This document shows positions 1-7,828 of a stretch of DNA of 64,000 nt, piece after piece. The stretch lies in assembly GCA_015066565.1 (NCBI GenBank), contig SVOB01000002.1:62001-126000 (forward strand), in the 5' to 3' direction. A program made the translations under genes and the position numbers. Source of the DNA: Oscillospiraceae bacterium. GTDB lineage: Bacteria; Bacillota; Clostridia; Oscillospirales; Acutalibacteraceae. The number at the start of each line of letters is the position of its first letter. Position 1 is the stretch's first letter. The notes beneath the pieces were generated by a model that was not told the DNA's origin, did no database searches, and was given only the letters and a program-made list of their open reading frames with translations.

Positions 1-402
1 GTGCTCGAACTTGATGTTAAACCCGTATCGGGTTCAGACCCCGGCGGAATTAACTTCGGTTCCTCGGGCGCAAGCGGAGCCTGGACAAATTCCGTATGCA
101 GATTCGGACTTTGCGCTAACGGTGAATTCTATTGTGGTAAAAATGACTCGGCAACGGTCATCAATACAAGCATGACGCATTCAAACGGAAACTGGTATCA
201 CTTGAAGATGGCATTAGACAGAACCAACAATGTTTACTATACATTTGTTGACGGTGTTCTGCTTGATTCCAACGGCTTTACTGCTGACCCCGCAACGCCA
301 GAGTGGTTCAGTCTGGGCGCAGGCAATAACGGAACGAATACCGTTTACTACGATAATATCCAGCTGTATTCTTCGGACAACAGCACTTGCATTACACGGT
401 AA
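1..402 (+). CDS. C-terminal fragment of a secreted LamG/concanavalin-like protein (5' end outside window)
   Basis: The frame is open from base 1 to a TAA at 400-402, giving 133 visible residues. The window happens to begin with GTG, but there is no room to see a ribosome binding site, so this is probably the end of a longer gene. The text is rich in Gly, Asn, Ser and Tyr. It has the beta-strand rhythm of a LamG/concanavalin-like sandwich (NGNWYHLKMALD, a VDGVLLDSNGF turn, then YYDNIQLYSS near the end), a type of domain usually found in exported carbohydrate-binding proteins. No dockerin or anchor follows it. The family call is by eye and the function is unknown. Confidence 0.5.
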   Translation: MLELDVKPVSGSDPGGINFGSSGASGAWTNSVCRFGLCANGEFYCGKNDSATVINTSMTHSNGNWYHLKMALDRTNNVYYTFVDGVLLDSNGFTADPATPEWFSLGAGNNGTNTVYYDNIQLYSSDNSTCITR

Positions 403-420
403 TACAAAAAGCATAACAAA

Positions 421-450
421 AAGGGGAGAGGTTTAAGCCTCTCCCCTTAA
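421..450. terminator. Bidirectional Rho-independent terminator
   Basis: An 11-bp perfect stem (AAGGGGAGAGG / CCTCTCCCCTT) with a 6-nt loop lies between two converging genes. An A-rich run precedes it and a T-rich run follows, so it can serve the partial gene at 1-402 and hpf on the minus strand. Confidence 0.85.
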
Positions 451-465
451 TTTATTCAGTTAATA

Positions 466-990
466 TCAATCCTTTTCGGGTGAAAGCAGGCCGTAGCCGC
501 CGTCCTTTCTGCGATAAACTACCGAAACGGTGTCATCCTCTGAGTTGTTGAAAAGGTAGAACTGGTGTCCGAGCATATTCATCTGAAGAATTGCTTCTTC
601 AACGCTTTCGGGCTTTAAGAGAACTGCCTTTTTTCTGACGATTTCAAAATCGTCCTCTGCCTCGTCCGCTTCCGAAATAAAGTCATCGATGTTAGCGTCT
701 CTCAGACGTCTTTCAAGCTTTGTCTTATTTTTTCTTATCTGGCGGATAAGGGAGTCAACACAAGCATCCAAAGCGTCTTCAAGGTCTGCGCTTCTTTCCT
801 GAGCACGGAAAATCATACCGCCCTTATTGAGCGTGATTTCAACAATTTTGGCGCTTTTTTCAACCGTTGCGGTGATTTTAGCTTCTGCGTTTTCACCGAA
901 AAAGCGCTCAACCTTTTTGAGCTTTTGTTCTGCCCTGTCCTTAAAGGACTGACGGGGTGTGCATTTGCGTCCTACGATTGTAATATTCAT
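466..990 (-). CDS. hpf: Ribosome hibernation promoting factor, long form
   Basis: The 174-residue protein has the two-part layout of long HPF. An N-terminal S30AE/RaiA domain (about residues 1-100, beginning MNITIVGRK) is followed by a charged linker and a C-terminal dimerisation domain (about 115-172, containing EEAILQMNMLGHQFYLFNN). Long HPFs bind the 30S decoding region and pair 70S ribosomes into inactive 100S dimers in stationary phase. The start ATG at 990 is preceded by AAAGGGGA. The gene stands alone, with 120 bases to the next minus-strand gene, so it probably has its own promoter. Confidence 0.93.
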   Translation of the reverse strand: MNITIVGRKCTPRQSFKDRAEQKLKKVERFFGENAEAKITATVEKSAKIVEITLNKGGMIFRAQERSADLEDALDACVDSLIRQIRKNKTKLERRLRDANIDDFISEADEAEDDFEIVRKKAVLLKPESVEEAILQMNMLGHQFYLFNNSEDDTVSVVYRRKDGGYGLLSPEKD

Positions 991-1110
991 TATTACATCC
1001 CCTTTTTCCTAATCTATAGTAAGAAGCTTTTAGCTTCATCTGTATTATATCATTTATAAACAAAAAAATAAAGGGGATTACATAAGTTTTATGAAATATT
1101 TACAAATAAT

Positions 1111-1983
1111 TCATAATAAATTATTCATTTCGTCGGGCAACGGACATTTAAGGACAGTAAGCGTACCTGTTACGGGATGAATAAAAGTGATTTTTCCGCA
1201 GTGAAGCGCCTGATGCGTAATTTCATCGCACTCTTTGCCATACATTCTGTCACCCGTCAACGGGGTGCCGAGCGAAGCGAAGTGAACTCTTATCTGGTGA
1301 GTCCGCCCGGTTTCAAGCTTTATTTCAAGAAGAGTTCTCTTTCCGTCGGTTTTAATCGCCTTCCAGTGAGTAACGGCTCTGTCGCCGCCTTCACCGACTG
1401 CCCTTAGGGTTTTCATCGGGTCGGGGCGGTAAATCGGTCTGTCAATAGTTCCGCTTCCCTCGTATTTTCCCTCGACGACGGCGAAGTACGTTTTGTCGAT
1501 TTTCGCCTGAAGTCTTGCCGCGCAATAGGAATTGAGGGCGCAAACAACCAAACCCGACGTGCCCTTGTCGAGCCTGCCGACAGCCCTGAACGAAACGCCT
1601 TTTCCCTGCTCTTTAAGATGATAGATAACGGCGTTTGCGAGCGTGTCGCCCTGGTGATTATGGGTCGGGTGCATGGGCAGCGAAGCTGGCTTATTGATTA
1701 TAAGCAAATCCTCGTCCTCAAAAACTATGTCCAGCTTATATTCAAGAGGCTCAATTTCGCTTTCGTTTTCGGGAAGGGTTACGCTTAAAATATCGCCCGC
1801 CTTTAACAAATCGACAGTCCTTGCGTGAATATTGTTGAGAAGAATTCCGTCTTCATAGTGTTTAAGGGTGCGAATAAGACGAGAGGAGAGTTTTGCCTCT
1901 CCTCTCAAATAAGCTATAACTTTTTTTTCGTCAAATTCCGCGGGAATTATGTAATTAATCCTGCGGCGTGAAAAATCAGTCAA
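1111..1983 (-). CDS. RluA-family 23S rRNA pseudouridine synthase
   Basis: The 290-residue protein has an N-terminal S4-type RNA-binding region (about residues 18-65) and a pseudouridine synthase domain. The catalytic motif GRLDKGTSG places the nucleophilic Asp at about residue 139. The family isomerises uridine in rRNA or tRNA; the exact target cannot be read here. I place the start at TTG 1983, because GAGAGG lies about 7 bases upstream. The longer frame to 2058 has no ribosome binding site and lies inside the preceding gene. The TTG overlaps the stop of the serine hydrolase gene by 8 bases, so the two are probably translationally coupled. Confidence 0.88.
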   Translation of the reverse strand: MTDFSRRRINYIIPAEFDEKKVIAYLRGEAKLSSRLIRTLKHYEDGILLNNIHARTVDLLKAGDILSVTLPENESEIEPLEYKLDIVFEDEDLLIINKPASLPMHPTHNHQGDTLANAVIYHLKEQGKGVSFRAVGRLDKGTSGLVVCALNSYCAARLQAKIDKTYFAVVEGKYEGSGTIDRPIYRPDPMKTLRAVGEGGDRAVTHWKAIKTDGKRTLLEIKLETGRTHQIRVHFASLGTPLTGDRMYGKECDEITHQALHCGKITFIHPVTGTLTVLKCPLPDEMNNLL

Positions 1984-3595
1984 TGAATTTACCTCTCTGC
2001 TTGGGTTCAACGACGTACGGTAAGAACAAAACCGCCTTTTTGGCAATCGCAAGAACAAAGGGATTTTTAATAAGGTCGCCTGCGAAGCCCTGCATATAAT
2101 GGGCGAAATCCCTTGTGTCGGGAATACTTGACGGCTTCATTGTAACCCTTTTATGAGGTCTGAAATTGAAGTTGAGCTTACGCTTGCCGACGGTTTCAAT
2201 CGGTCTGATTGTTACGTTGAGATTTGTTCCGTCAAACCATTCGGCGTAGCAGCAAACCTTGAAATCAATCTGACCGAGACGAATCTGACCGTAACGGTAG
2301 TGGCCGTCCATTCCGCAGACAACGGTATTATTTTCGTCGCCCTCATCCCACGTCATATCGCAGGAATTTTCGGCAAAGCTGAACTTTACGTTGTCAATAT
2401 TGCCCGCCCTGTCGCTCATCATAAACGTAACGTGAATCGGAATAACGCTTACAGGGAAGCCGATAAGGTTAAGAATAATGCCGAGCGGACCCTTACGGAA
2501 TTTTATCGTCTTTCCGTCTATTTCTGCTTCAAGGTCGGAACGGTAGGACTCGTTAACCTCGTCCATATTTGAATTTACTATATCAACCTTTTCGGCTTCT
2601 GCCTTTTCCTCGGCTGTTTCGTCAATAAAGCCCTCGGGGAAATGACGCCAGATACATTCTCTCGCTTCGGGTTCGTTTGAAATACCAGAAGTTGTTATAA
2701 TTACCGCGTCATAATCGGGAGCGACAATTCCGAACTGTGAGAACATACCGTCGGCGCGGTAGGAGTTCGGTATGGCGGCATTCTGCCAGAAGCAGAAACC
2801 GTAACCTGCCTGGTTGTCACGGGCATCGGAGGTGCCTGCGTTGTCAACCTGCTTGCTTGTAGCCTGCTTTACCCAGTCCTTCGGAATAACCTGCTTGTTC
2901 TTCCATTTGCCGCCCTTTGCGTAACAGAGAATGAATTTTGCGAAATCCTCGGTTGAAAGATAAAGTCCCCAGCCGCCCGCTTCGATTCCGTGAACGGGAT
3001 CGGTTTCCCAGAAGGGTCTTTCTATTCCGAGAGGCTCAAAAAGACGCGGCATAAGATAGTCTATAACGCCCATGCCCGTAACCTTTTTAATAATAGCCGC
3101 GAGCATATAGATGTTTTCGTTTATGTAAAGGAAGGTCGTGTTCGGTTCGTAAGTCCACGGAGCCTTGAAAAAGGTCTCAATCCAGTCGGCCTTCGCCTTG
3201 TCTGCGAAAAGGCTCGGCTGTTTGCCCGCGGTCATTGTAAGAAGCGAAAAGACGGTGATTTGTTCAAGCTTTTCGTCCTTTTTCTTAACGTATTCGGGGA
3301 ACAGGTCAACGAGCTTAGTGTCAAGCGAAAGAAGTCCCTCTGAAACGGCAAAGCCGATTGCCGTGGAGGTAAAGCTTTTGCTGGCGGAATACATTATGTG
3401 CTTACTGTCGTTGGTGAACGGTTCGTTATACCATTCTGCGGCAACCTTGCCGTGACGGATGACCATAAATGAGTGAAACTCCATATCGTGCTCTTTAGCG
3501 TCGGCAATAAAATCCATTACCGCCTTTGACGATACGCCTACCTCCTCGGGTGTTTTAGCCCTCGGAATGCTTTTTGTAGTAGTTTTTGCAGCCAT
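1976..3595 (-). CDS. Serine hydrolase, beta-lactamase class C / penicillin-binding-like
   Basis: The 539-residue protein carries a class C beta-lactamase fold in its first 330 residues. The SxxK motif SASK places the nucleophile Ser at 70 and Lys at 73. A YxN-like motif (YINEN) and a later GMFSQFG segment stand near the expected third motif. The C-terminal 200 residues are an additional beta-rich domain. No signal peptide is visible, so it probably works in the cytoplasm as an esterase or peptidase-like enzyme; the substrate is unknown. The start ATG at 3595 follows GGAGGTG. It lies 35 bases after the CapD-like gene and is probably co-transcribed with it. Confidence 0.82.
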   Translation of the reverse strand: MAAKTTTKSIPRAKTPEEVGVSSKAVMDFIADAKEHDMEFHSFMVIRHGKVAAEWYNEPFTNDSKHIMYSASKSFTSTAIGFAVSEGLLSLDTKLVDLFPEYVKKKDEKLEQITVFSLLTMTAGKQPSLFADKAKADWIETFFKAPWTYEPNTTFLYINENIYMLAAIIKKVTGMGVIDYLMPRLFEPLGIERPFWETDPVHGIEAGGWGLYLSTEDFAKFILCYAKGGKWKNKQVIPKDWVKQATSKQVDNAGTSDARDNQAGYGFCFWQNAAIPNSYRADGMFSQFGIVAPDYDAVIITTSGISNEPEARECIWRHFPEGFIDETAEEKAEAEKVDIVNSNMDEVNESYRSDLEAEIDGKTIKFRKGPLGIILNLIGFPVSVIPIHVTFMMSDRAGNIDNVKFSFAENSCDMTWDEGDENNTVVCGMDGHYRYGQIRLGQIDFKVCCYAEWFDGTNLNVTIRPIETVGKRKLNFNFRPHKRVTMKPSSIPDTRDFAHYMQGFAGDLIKNPFVLAIAKKAVLFLPYVVEPKQRGKFID

Positions 3596-3630
3596 TAATT
3601 GCACCTCCAAAAATTTTTCATTTTTTATTT

Positions 3631-5535
3631 TTACTGTTTATCAATTCCTGTGAAATTGGGAACCAAAGCCTTTAAGAACATTCTTGCTTTCTGGGGCGAA
3701 AGCCTGTTGATTTTGCTTATATATTCTATGAGAAGGTCGTCGTCGAAATCTACGGGTGATGTAACAAAAATCTTACTGTTCTGGGTTGTCTTGCGGTTTT
3801 CGTTTTCCTCCTCAAGCGAAAGCTCTTCGTAAAGCTTTTCGCCGGGACGAAGACCTGTAAACACGATGTCGATATCCTTGTACGGCTCAAAGCCCGAAAG
3901 CCTTATAAGGTTTTCCGCAAGGTCAACAATTTTTACCGGCTCGCCCATATCGAGAACGAATATTTCGCCGCCGTTGGCAAGACCGCCCGCCTGAACGACA
4001 AGCTGAGCCGCCTCGGGAATTGTCATAAAGTAACGTGTGATGTCAGGGTGAGTAACGGTAATCGGACCGCCGTTTTCAAGCTGTTTTTTGAAAATCGGAA
4101 TAACGCTTCCGTGAGAGCCGAGAACGTTTCCGAAACGTACCGCCGCAAATTTTGTGTCGGTTGAAATACGTGCAAAGTGCTGAACGATAAGCTCGGCGAC
4201 TCTTTTTGTGGCGCCCATTACGTTAGCGGGGTTGACCGCCTTGTCCGTCGAAAGAAGCACAAAATTCTTAACCTTATAATCGTTTGAACAAAGCGCCGTG
4301 TTATATGTTCCGAGAATGTTGTTTTTAATGGCTTCAAGGGGGCTGTCCTCCATAAGCGGAACGTGCTTATGCGCTGCGGCGTGGAATACGCAGGAGGGGT
4401 GGAATTCCTCAAAAACCTCTTTAAGCCTTGTGATGTCACGGACAGAGCCTATCCGGATATCAATTTCGGGATTGCCGTAATATTTTGCGTCAAGGCTGTT
4501 CTTGAGAGTAAACGCCTCGTTTTCATAAATATCGAAAATGACAATTTTTTCGGGATTATAGCGGGCTATCTGACGGCAAAGCTCGCTTCCGATTGAGCCG
4601 CCGCCGCCGGTTACGAGAATTGTTTCGCCTGTAACGTATTTACATACGTCGGGGTCAAGCTTGACCTCGGGACGTGAAAGAAGGTCAAGAATATCGACCT
4701 TTCTGAATTTTTCGTAAACCTTGTCCTTGGCGTTTGAAAGCTCGTCCAGACCGGGCGAAACCTTTATTTCACAGCCTGTGGACATACAGATATTGAGAAT
4801 TTCCTTTTTCCTGTCGGATTCGGCAGAGGGAATACAGTAGATAATCTCATTGACAGCGTATTTTTTTGCTATTGCGGGAATATTGTTGCAGTCACCCTCA
4901 ATCGGAACGCCGTTTACCGAATAACCGTTCTTGTTTTTGTCGTCATCAACGATTACGACGGGATTGCCGAAACGATAGCCGCCCTGCTGCATTTCCTTTA
5001 AAACCGTTGTGCCCATCATACCTGCGCCGATAATCATAATACGCTTGCTTGAGCCGGAATGACGGTAACGCTCTTTAATAAGGGTGTCGACCGTTCGGTA
5101 GAAAACTCTTATACCGATAACAAAGGCGAGAGTAATTAACATTCCGTCAAAATATCCTGCAAAGGGATAGATGACGTATTTTTTTGATTCGCCGGTTGAA
5201 AGGGTGATATAGATAAGCTCGGACCTCATAATGAGATAGTCGACAACGGCGGCTACAACCGAGGTTATAACCGAGGCGACGCCGAGCTTGAAAATATCGA
5301 AAAACGAAGCGTTTCTCCACGACGTTCGGTAAATGCCGAAGGCGATGAATACCAGAAGGAGAACAGCCGTCAGGAACGGAAAACGGTAAAGGAACTGAAC
5401 CCATCTGTATTCACCGAGATGAATACTTTGCTTGTGAAGAATAAGCGAAATTACATATGAAATGTTGACGAAAAAAGCGTCAACAAGTATAAGTAAAGCG
5501 ATTTTTGTCTTGTTCTGAAGACTCATTGTTTTCAT
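3631..5535 (-). CDS. Membrane-bound nucleotide-sugar 4,6-dehydratase (CapD/WbpM/FlaA1 type)
   Basis: The 634-residue protein has four N-terminal membrane segments (within residues 1-150), a CoA-binding-like Rossmann unit (around GAGMMGTTVL) and a C-terminal SDR domain with TGGGGSIGSELC. The catalytic pair appears as STDKAVNPANVMGATKR, the TDK...MxxxK form seen in long WbpM-type UDP-GlcNAc 4,6-dehydratases. Such enzymes make keto-deoxy sugars for capsule, glycan or O-linked sugar synthesis at the inner membrane face. The start ATG at 5535 follows GGAGAGAT. It leads the run dehydratase, serine hydrolase and RluA. No glycosyltransferases are adjacent. Confidence 0.9.
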   Translation of the reverse strand: MKTMSLQNKTKIALLILVDAFFVNISYVISLILHKQSIHLGEYRWVQFLYRFPFLTAVLLLVFIAFGIYRTSWRNASFFDIFKLGVASVITSVVAAVVDYLIMRSELIYITLSTGESKKYVIYPFAGYFDGMLITLAFVIGIRVFYRTVDTLIKERYRHSGSSKRIMIIGAGMMGTTVLKEMQQGGYRFGNPVVIVDDDKNKNGYSVNGVPIEGDCNNIPAIAKKYAVNEIIYCIPSAESDRKKEILNICMSTGCEIKVSPGLDELSNAKDKVYEKFRKVDILDLLSRPEVKLDPDVCKYVTGETILVTGGGGSIGSELCRQIARYNPEKIVIFDIYENEAFTLKNSLDAKYYGNPEIDIRIGSVRDITRLKEVFEEFHPSCVFHAAAHKHVPLMEDSPLEAIKNNILGTYNTALCSNDYKVKNFVLLSTDKAVNPANVMGATKRVAELIVQHFARISTDTKFAAVRFGNVLGSHGSVIPIFKKQLENGGPITVTHPDITRYFMTIPEAAQLVVQAGGLANGGEIFVLDMGEPVKIVDLAENLIRLSGFEPYKDIDIVFTGLRPGEKLYEELSLEEENENRKTTQNSKIFVTSPVDFDDDLLIEYISKINRLSPQKARMFLKALVPNFTGIDKQ

Positions 5536-5588
5536 TTTTATCTCTCCGAATGTGAATTAGTGCCAAGTTACATAACACGCCAAACTAT

Positions 5589-5617
5589 ATAATACTCTAA
5601 TAGAGAAAAAAAGTCAA
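5589..5617 (-). promoter_or_regulatory. Sigma-A-type promoter for the CapD-like gene
   Basis: On the minus strand TTGACT and TATTAT are separated by 17 bases, about 50 bases upstream of the ATG at 5535. Confidence 0.6.
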
Positions 5618-5715
5618 TTGAACTTGTATACAAATCACGGATAATTAAATTGATGAAAATAACATATAAAGAAGAAAAAATTACCTTAAAAACCGCTTAA
5701 TATAGGGTTTTTGTC

Positions 5716-5744
5716 TTGATAATTGCTTTATATTATAGTATAAT
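5716..5744 (+). promoter_or_regulatory. Sigma-A-type promoter for the recJ-relA run
   Basis: TTGATA and TATAAT are separated by 17 bases, ending about 50 bases before the recJ start. The surrounding 5536-5794 gap is very AT-rich and holds only this promoter and the divergent one for the CapD-like gene. Confidence 0.6.
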
Positions 5745-5794
5745 AATATATTATTTGACTTAAGTATAAAACTTTGAAACGGAGGTGCCGCAAA

Positions 5795-7828
5795 ATGTAC
5801 AGAAAAAACTGGTCGTTGTCTTCTCTTGACAAGGAAAAGGCGGCGCTTCTTGCCGAAAACTTAAGCCTTGACCCGTTTATAGCTCTTATGCTCGTTTCAA
5901 GGGGAATTACCGAGCCGCTTGAAGTTGACGAGTTTTTCTCGGACGAGGTAGTTCTCAGCAATCCCTTTGAAATAAGGGATATGGAAAAGGCGGTTGAGAG
6001 AATTCGCCCCGCTATTGAGTCAAAAGAAAAAATTGCCGTTTTCGGCGATTATGACGCCGACGGAGTTACGGCTACGGCGCTTCTGTATTCCTATCTTAAA
6101 AGCTGCGGCGCAGACGCCGTTTACTATATTCCCAACAGAATGACCGAGGGTTACGGAACGAGTAACGAAGCGATTGACGAACTGAAAAAGCAGGGCGTAA
6201 CGCTTATAATTACCGTTGATAACGGAATAGCCGCGGTAGAAGAAACCGAATATGCAAAAACGCTCGGTATTGATATGGTTATTACCGACCACCACAAAGC
6301 GGGCGAGGTACTGCCTGACGCCGTTGCGGTTGTCGACCCTCACAGAGAGGATGACCCGTCTGCGTTTAAAGAATGGGCGGGCGTCGGCGTAGCCTTCAAG
6401 CTCGTATGCGCGATTGAGGGCGTTGACGGCGAAAGCCTTCTCAACGACTATTGTGACCTTATTGCAATAGGTACTCTCGCCGACGTGGTTTCTTTGACAG
6501 ATGAAAACAGAACTCTTGTAAAAGCGGGACTCGAAAAGATTAATACAAATCCCAGACTCGGAATTGAAATGATAAAGCAGGTTGCGGGCAATTCAAAATC
6601 CCTTTCGTCAATGGGAGTTGCGTTTACCGTTGCGCCGAGAATTAACGCGGCGGGCAGAATGGGCTCTGCCTACAGGGCGCTCGAGCTTCTTTTGTGTGAT
6701 GACGGCGACAGGGCGAGGGTGCTTGCCGAAGAAATTGACAAAGCCAACAGAGACCGCCAGAGCGTTGAAGCGAATATCACTTCTCAGGCGATTTCGGTTA
6801 TCGAGGAAAAGGGATATAAATACGATAAGGTTATCGTCGTTTCGGGCGAGGGCTGGCATTCGGGCGTTATAGGCATAGTTGCCGCAAGACTTGTTGAAAA
6901 ATACGGAAAGCCCGCAATAGTTATTGCCGTTGACGAGGACAGCGCAAAGGGCTCGGCGAGAAGTCTCGGGGATTTTTCAATGTACGACGCGCTGTGTAAC
7001 TGCGCGGGTCTTCTGACCCATTTCGGCGGTCACGTTTTAGCGGCGGGTCTCGGTATTGAAAAGGAAAATATAGACGCTTTCAGAAAAGCGATAAACGATT
7101 ACGCCTCGGGTATGGAAATGCCGTTCCCGACATTGAAACTCGACTGTAAGCTCAACCCGTCATATATCAGCGTTGAGCTTGCCAATAACCTTTCGGCAAT
7201 GGAGCCCTTCGGCAACGGTAACGAACAGCCGCTTTTCGGGCTTTACGGTATGACTGTGACCTCGGTCAGACCCATAGGCGACGGTAAGCACCTGAGGATG
7301 ACCCTTTCTAAGGGCGACTCGTCCGTTTCGGTTGTTAAATTCGGAACTCCGGTTGAAGAATTTCCTTACACTGCGGGCGACAGGGTCGACGTTGCCGTTA
7401 AAATCGAGAGAAACGAATACAGAGGCGAGATAAGAACCTCTGTTCAGTTGAGGGGAATTCGTTTTTCGGGCGTGGATGAAGAAAAAAGAATCGCTTCAAT
7501 CAGGCTTTATGAAAACTATTATCAGGGAACAGCGCTCGAAAAAGACCTGCTTCTGTCGCTTAAACCCGACAGGGAGTTTTTGGGAAATGTTTTCTCGTTT
7601 ATAAAAAATAATTCTTCGGTTCCGCTTGAAAGCGAAACGCTCGCCGTGAGAATGGGCGTCGGTATGGGCTCGTTTGCAAAGCTTCTTATAGCCCTTGACG
7701 TGCTGACTGAGTTAAAAACAATTTCAAAAACAGAAGAGGGAAATTACGTTATTCCCGAAAAAATAGAAAAAACCGATTTATCAAATTCGGCAATTTTAAA
7801 TGAATTGGAGAGGAGGCTGAAGCAATGA
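5795..7828 (+). CDS. recJ: Single-stranded-DNA-specific exonuclease RecJ
   Basis: The 677-residue protein has the DHH/DHHA1 phosphoesterase layout. Metal-binding motifs appear in order: GDYDADGVTATA, TVDNGI, TDHHKAG, GTLADVV and PRINAAGRMG. The DHHA1 signature GWHSGVIGIVAARL and the glycine-rich FGGHVLAAGL follow, then an OB-fold region. RecJ degrades single-stranded DNA 5' to 3' in recombination and base-excision repair. ATG 5795 is chosen because GGAGGTG lies 7 bases upstream; longer frames lack a binding site. The stop overlaps the relA start by four bases (ATGA). At 677 residues it is somewhat shorter than Bacillus RecJ. Confidence 0.95.
   Translation: MYRKNWSLSSLDKEKAALLAENLSLDPFIALMLVSRGITEPLEVDEFFSDEVVLSNPFEIRDMEKAVERIRPAIESKEKIAVFGDYDADGVTATALLYSYLKSCGADAVYYIPNRMTEGYGTSNEAIDELKKQGVTLIITVDNGIAAVEETEYAKTLGIDMVITDHHKAGEVLPDAVAVVDPHREDDPSAFKEWAGVGVAFKLVCAIEGVDGESLLNDYCDLIAIGTLADVVSLTDENRTLVKAGLEKINTNPRLGIEMIKQVAGNSKSLSSMGVAFTVAPRINAAGRMGSAYRALELLLCDDGDRARVLAEEIDKANRDRQSVEANITSQAISVIEEKGYKYDKVIVVSGEGWHSGVIGIVAARLVEKYGKPAIVIAVDEDSAKGSARSLGDFSMYDALCNCAGLLTHFGGHVLAAGLGIEKENIDAFRKAINDYASGMEMPFPTLKLDCKLNPSYISVELANNLSAMEPFGNGNEQPLFGLYGMTVTSVRPIGDGKHLRMTLSKGDSSVSVVKFGTPVEEFPYTAGDRVDVAVKIERNEYRGEIRTSVQLRGIRFSGVDEEKRIASIRLYENYYQGTALEKDLLLSLKPDREFLGNVFSFIKNNSSVPLESETLAVRMGVGMGSFAKLLIALDVLTELKTISKTEEGNYVIPEKIEKTDLSNSAILNELERRLKQ

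Noticed and set aside
1-402. Complete gene starting at GTG base 1
   Set aside because: The GTG coincides with the window edge and no ribosome binding site can be seen, so it is treated as the tail of a longer gene.
1984-2058. N-terminal extension of the RluA-family gene
   Set aside because: It lies inside the serine hydrolase gene and has no ribosome binding site; TTG 1983 has GAGAGG upstream.
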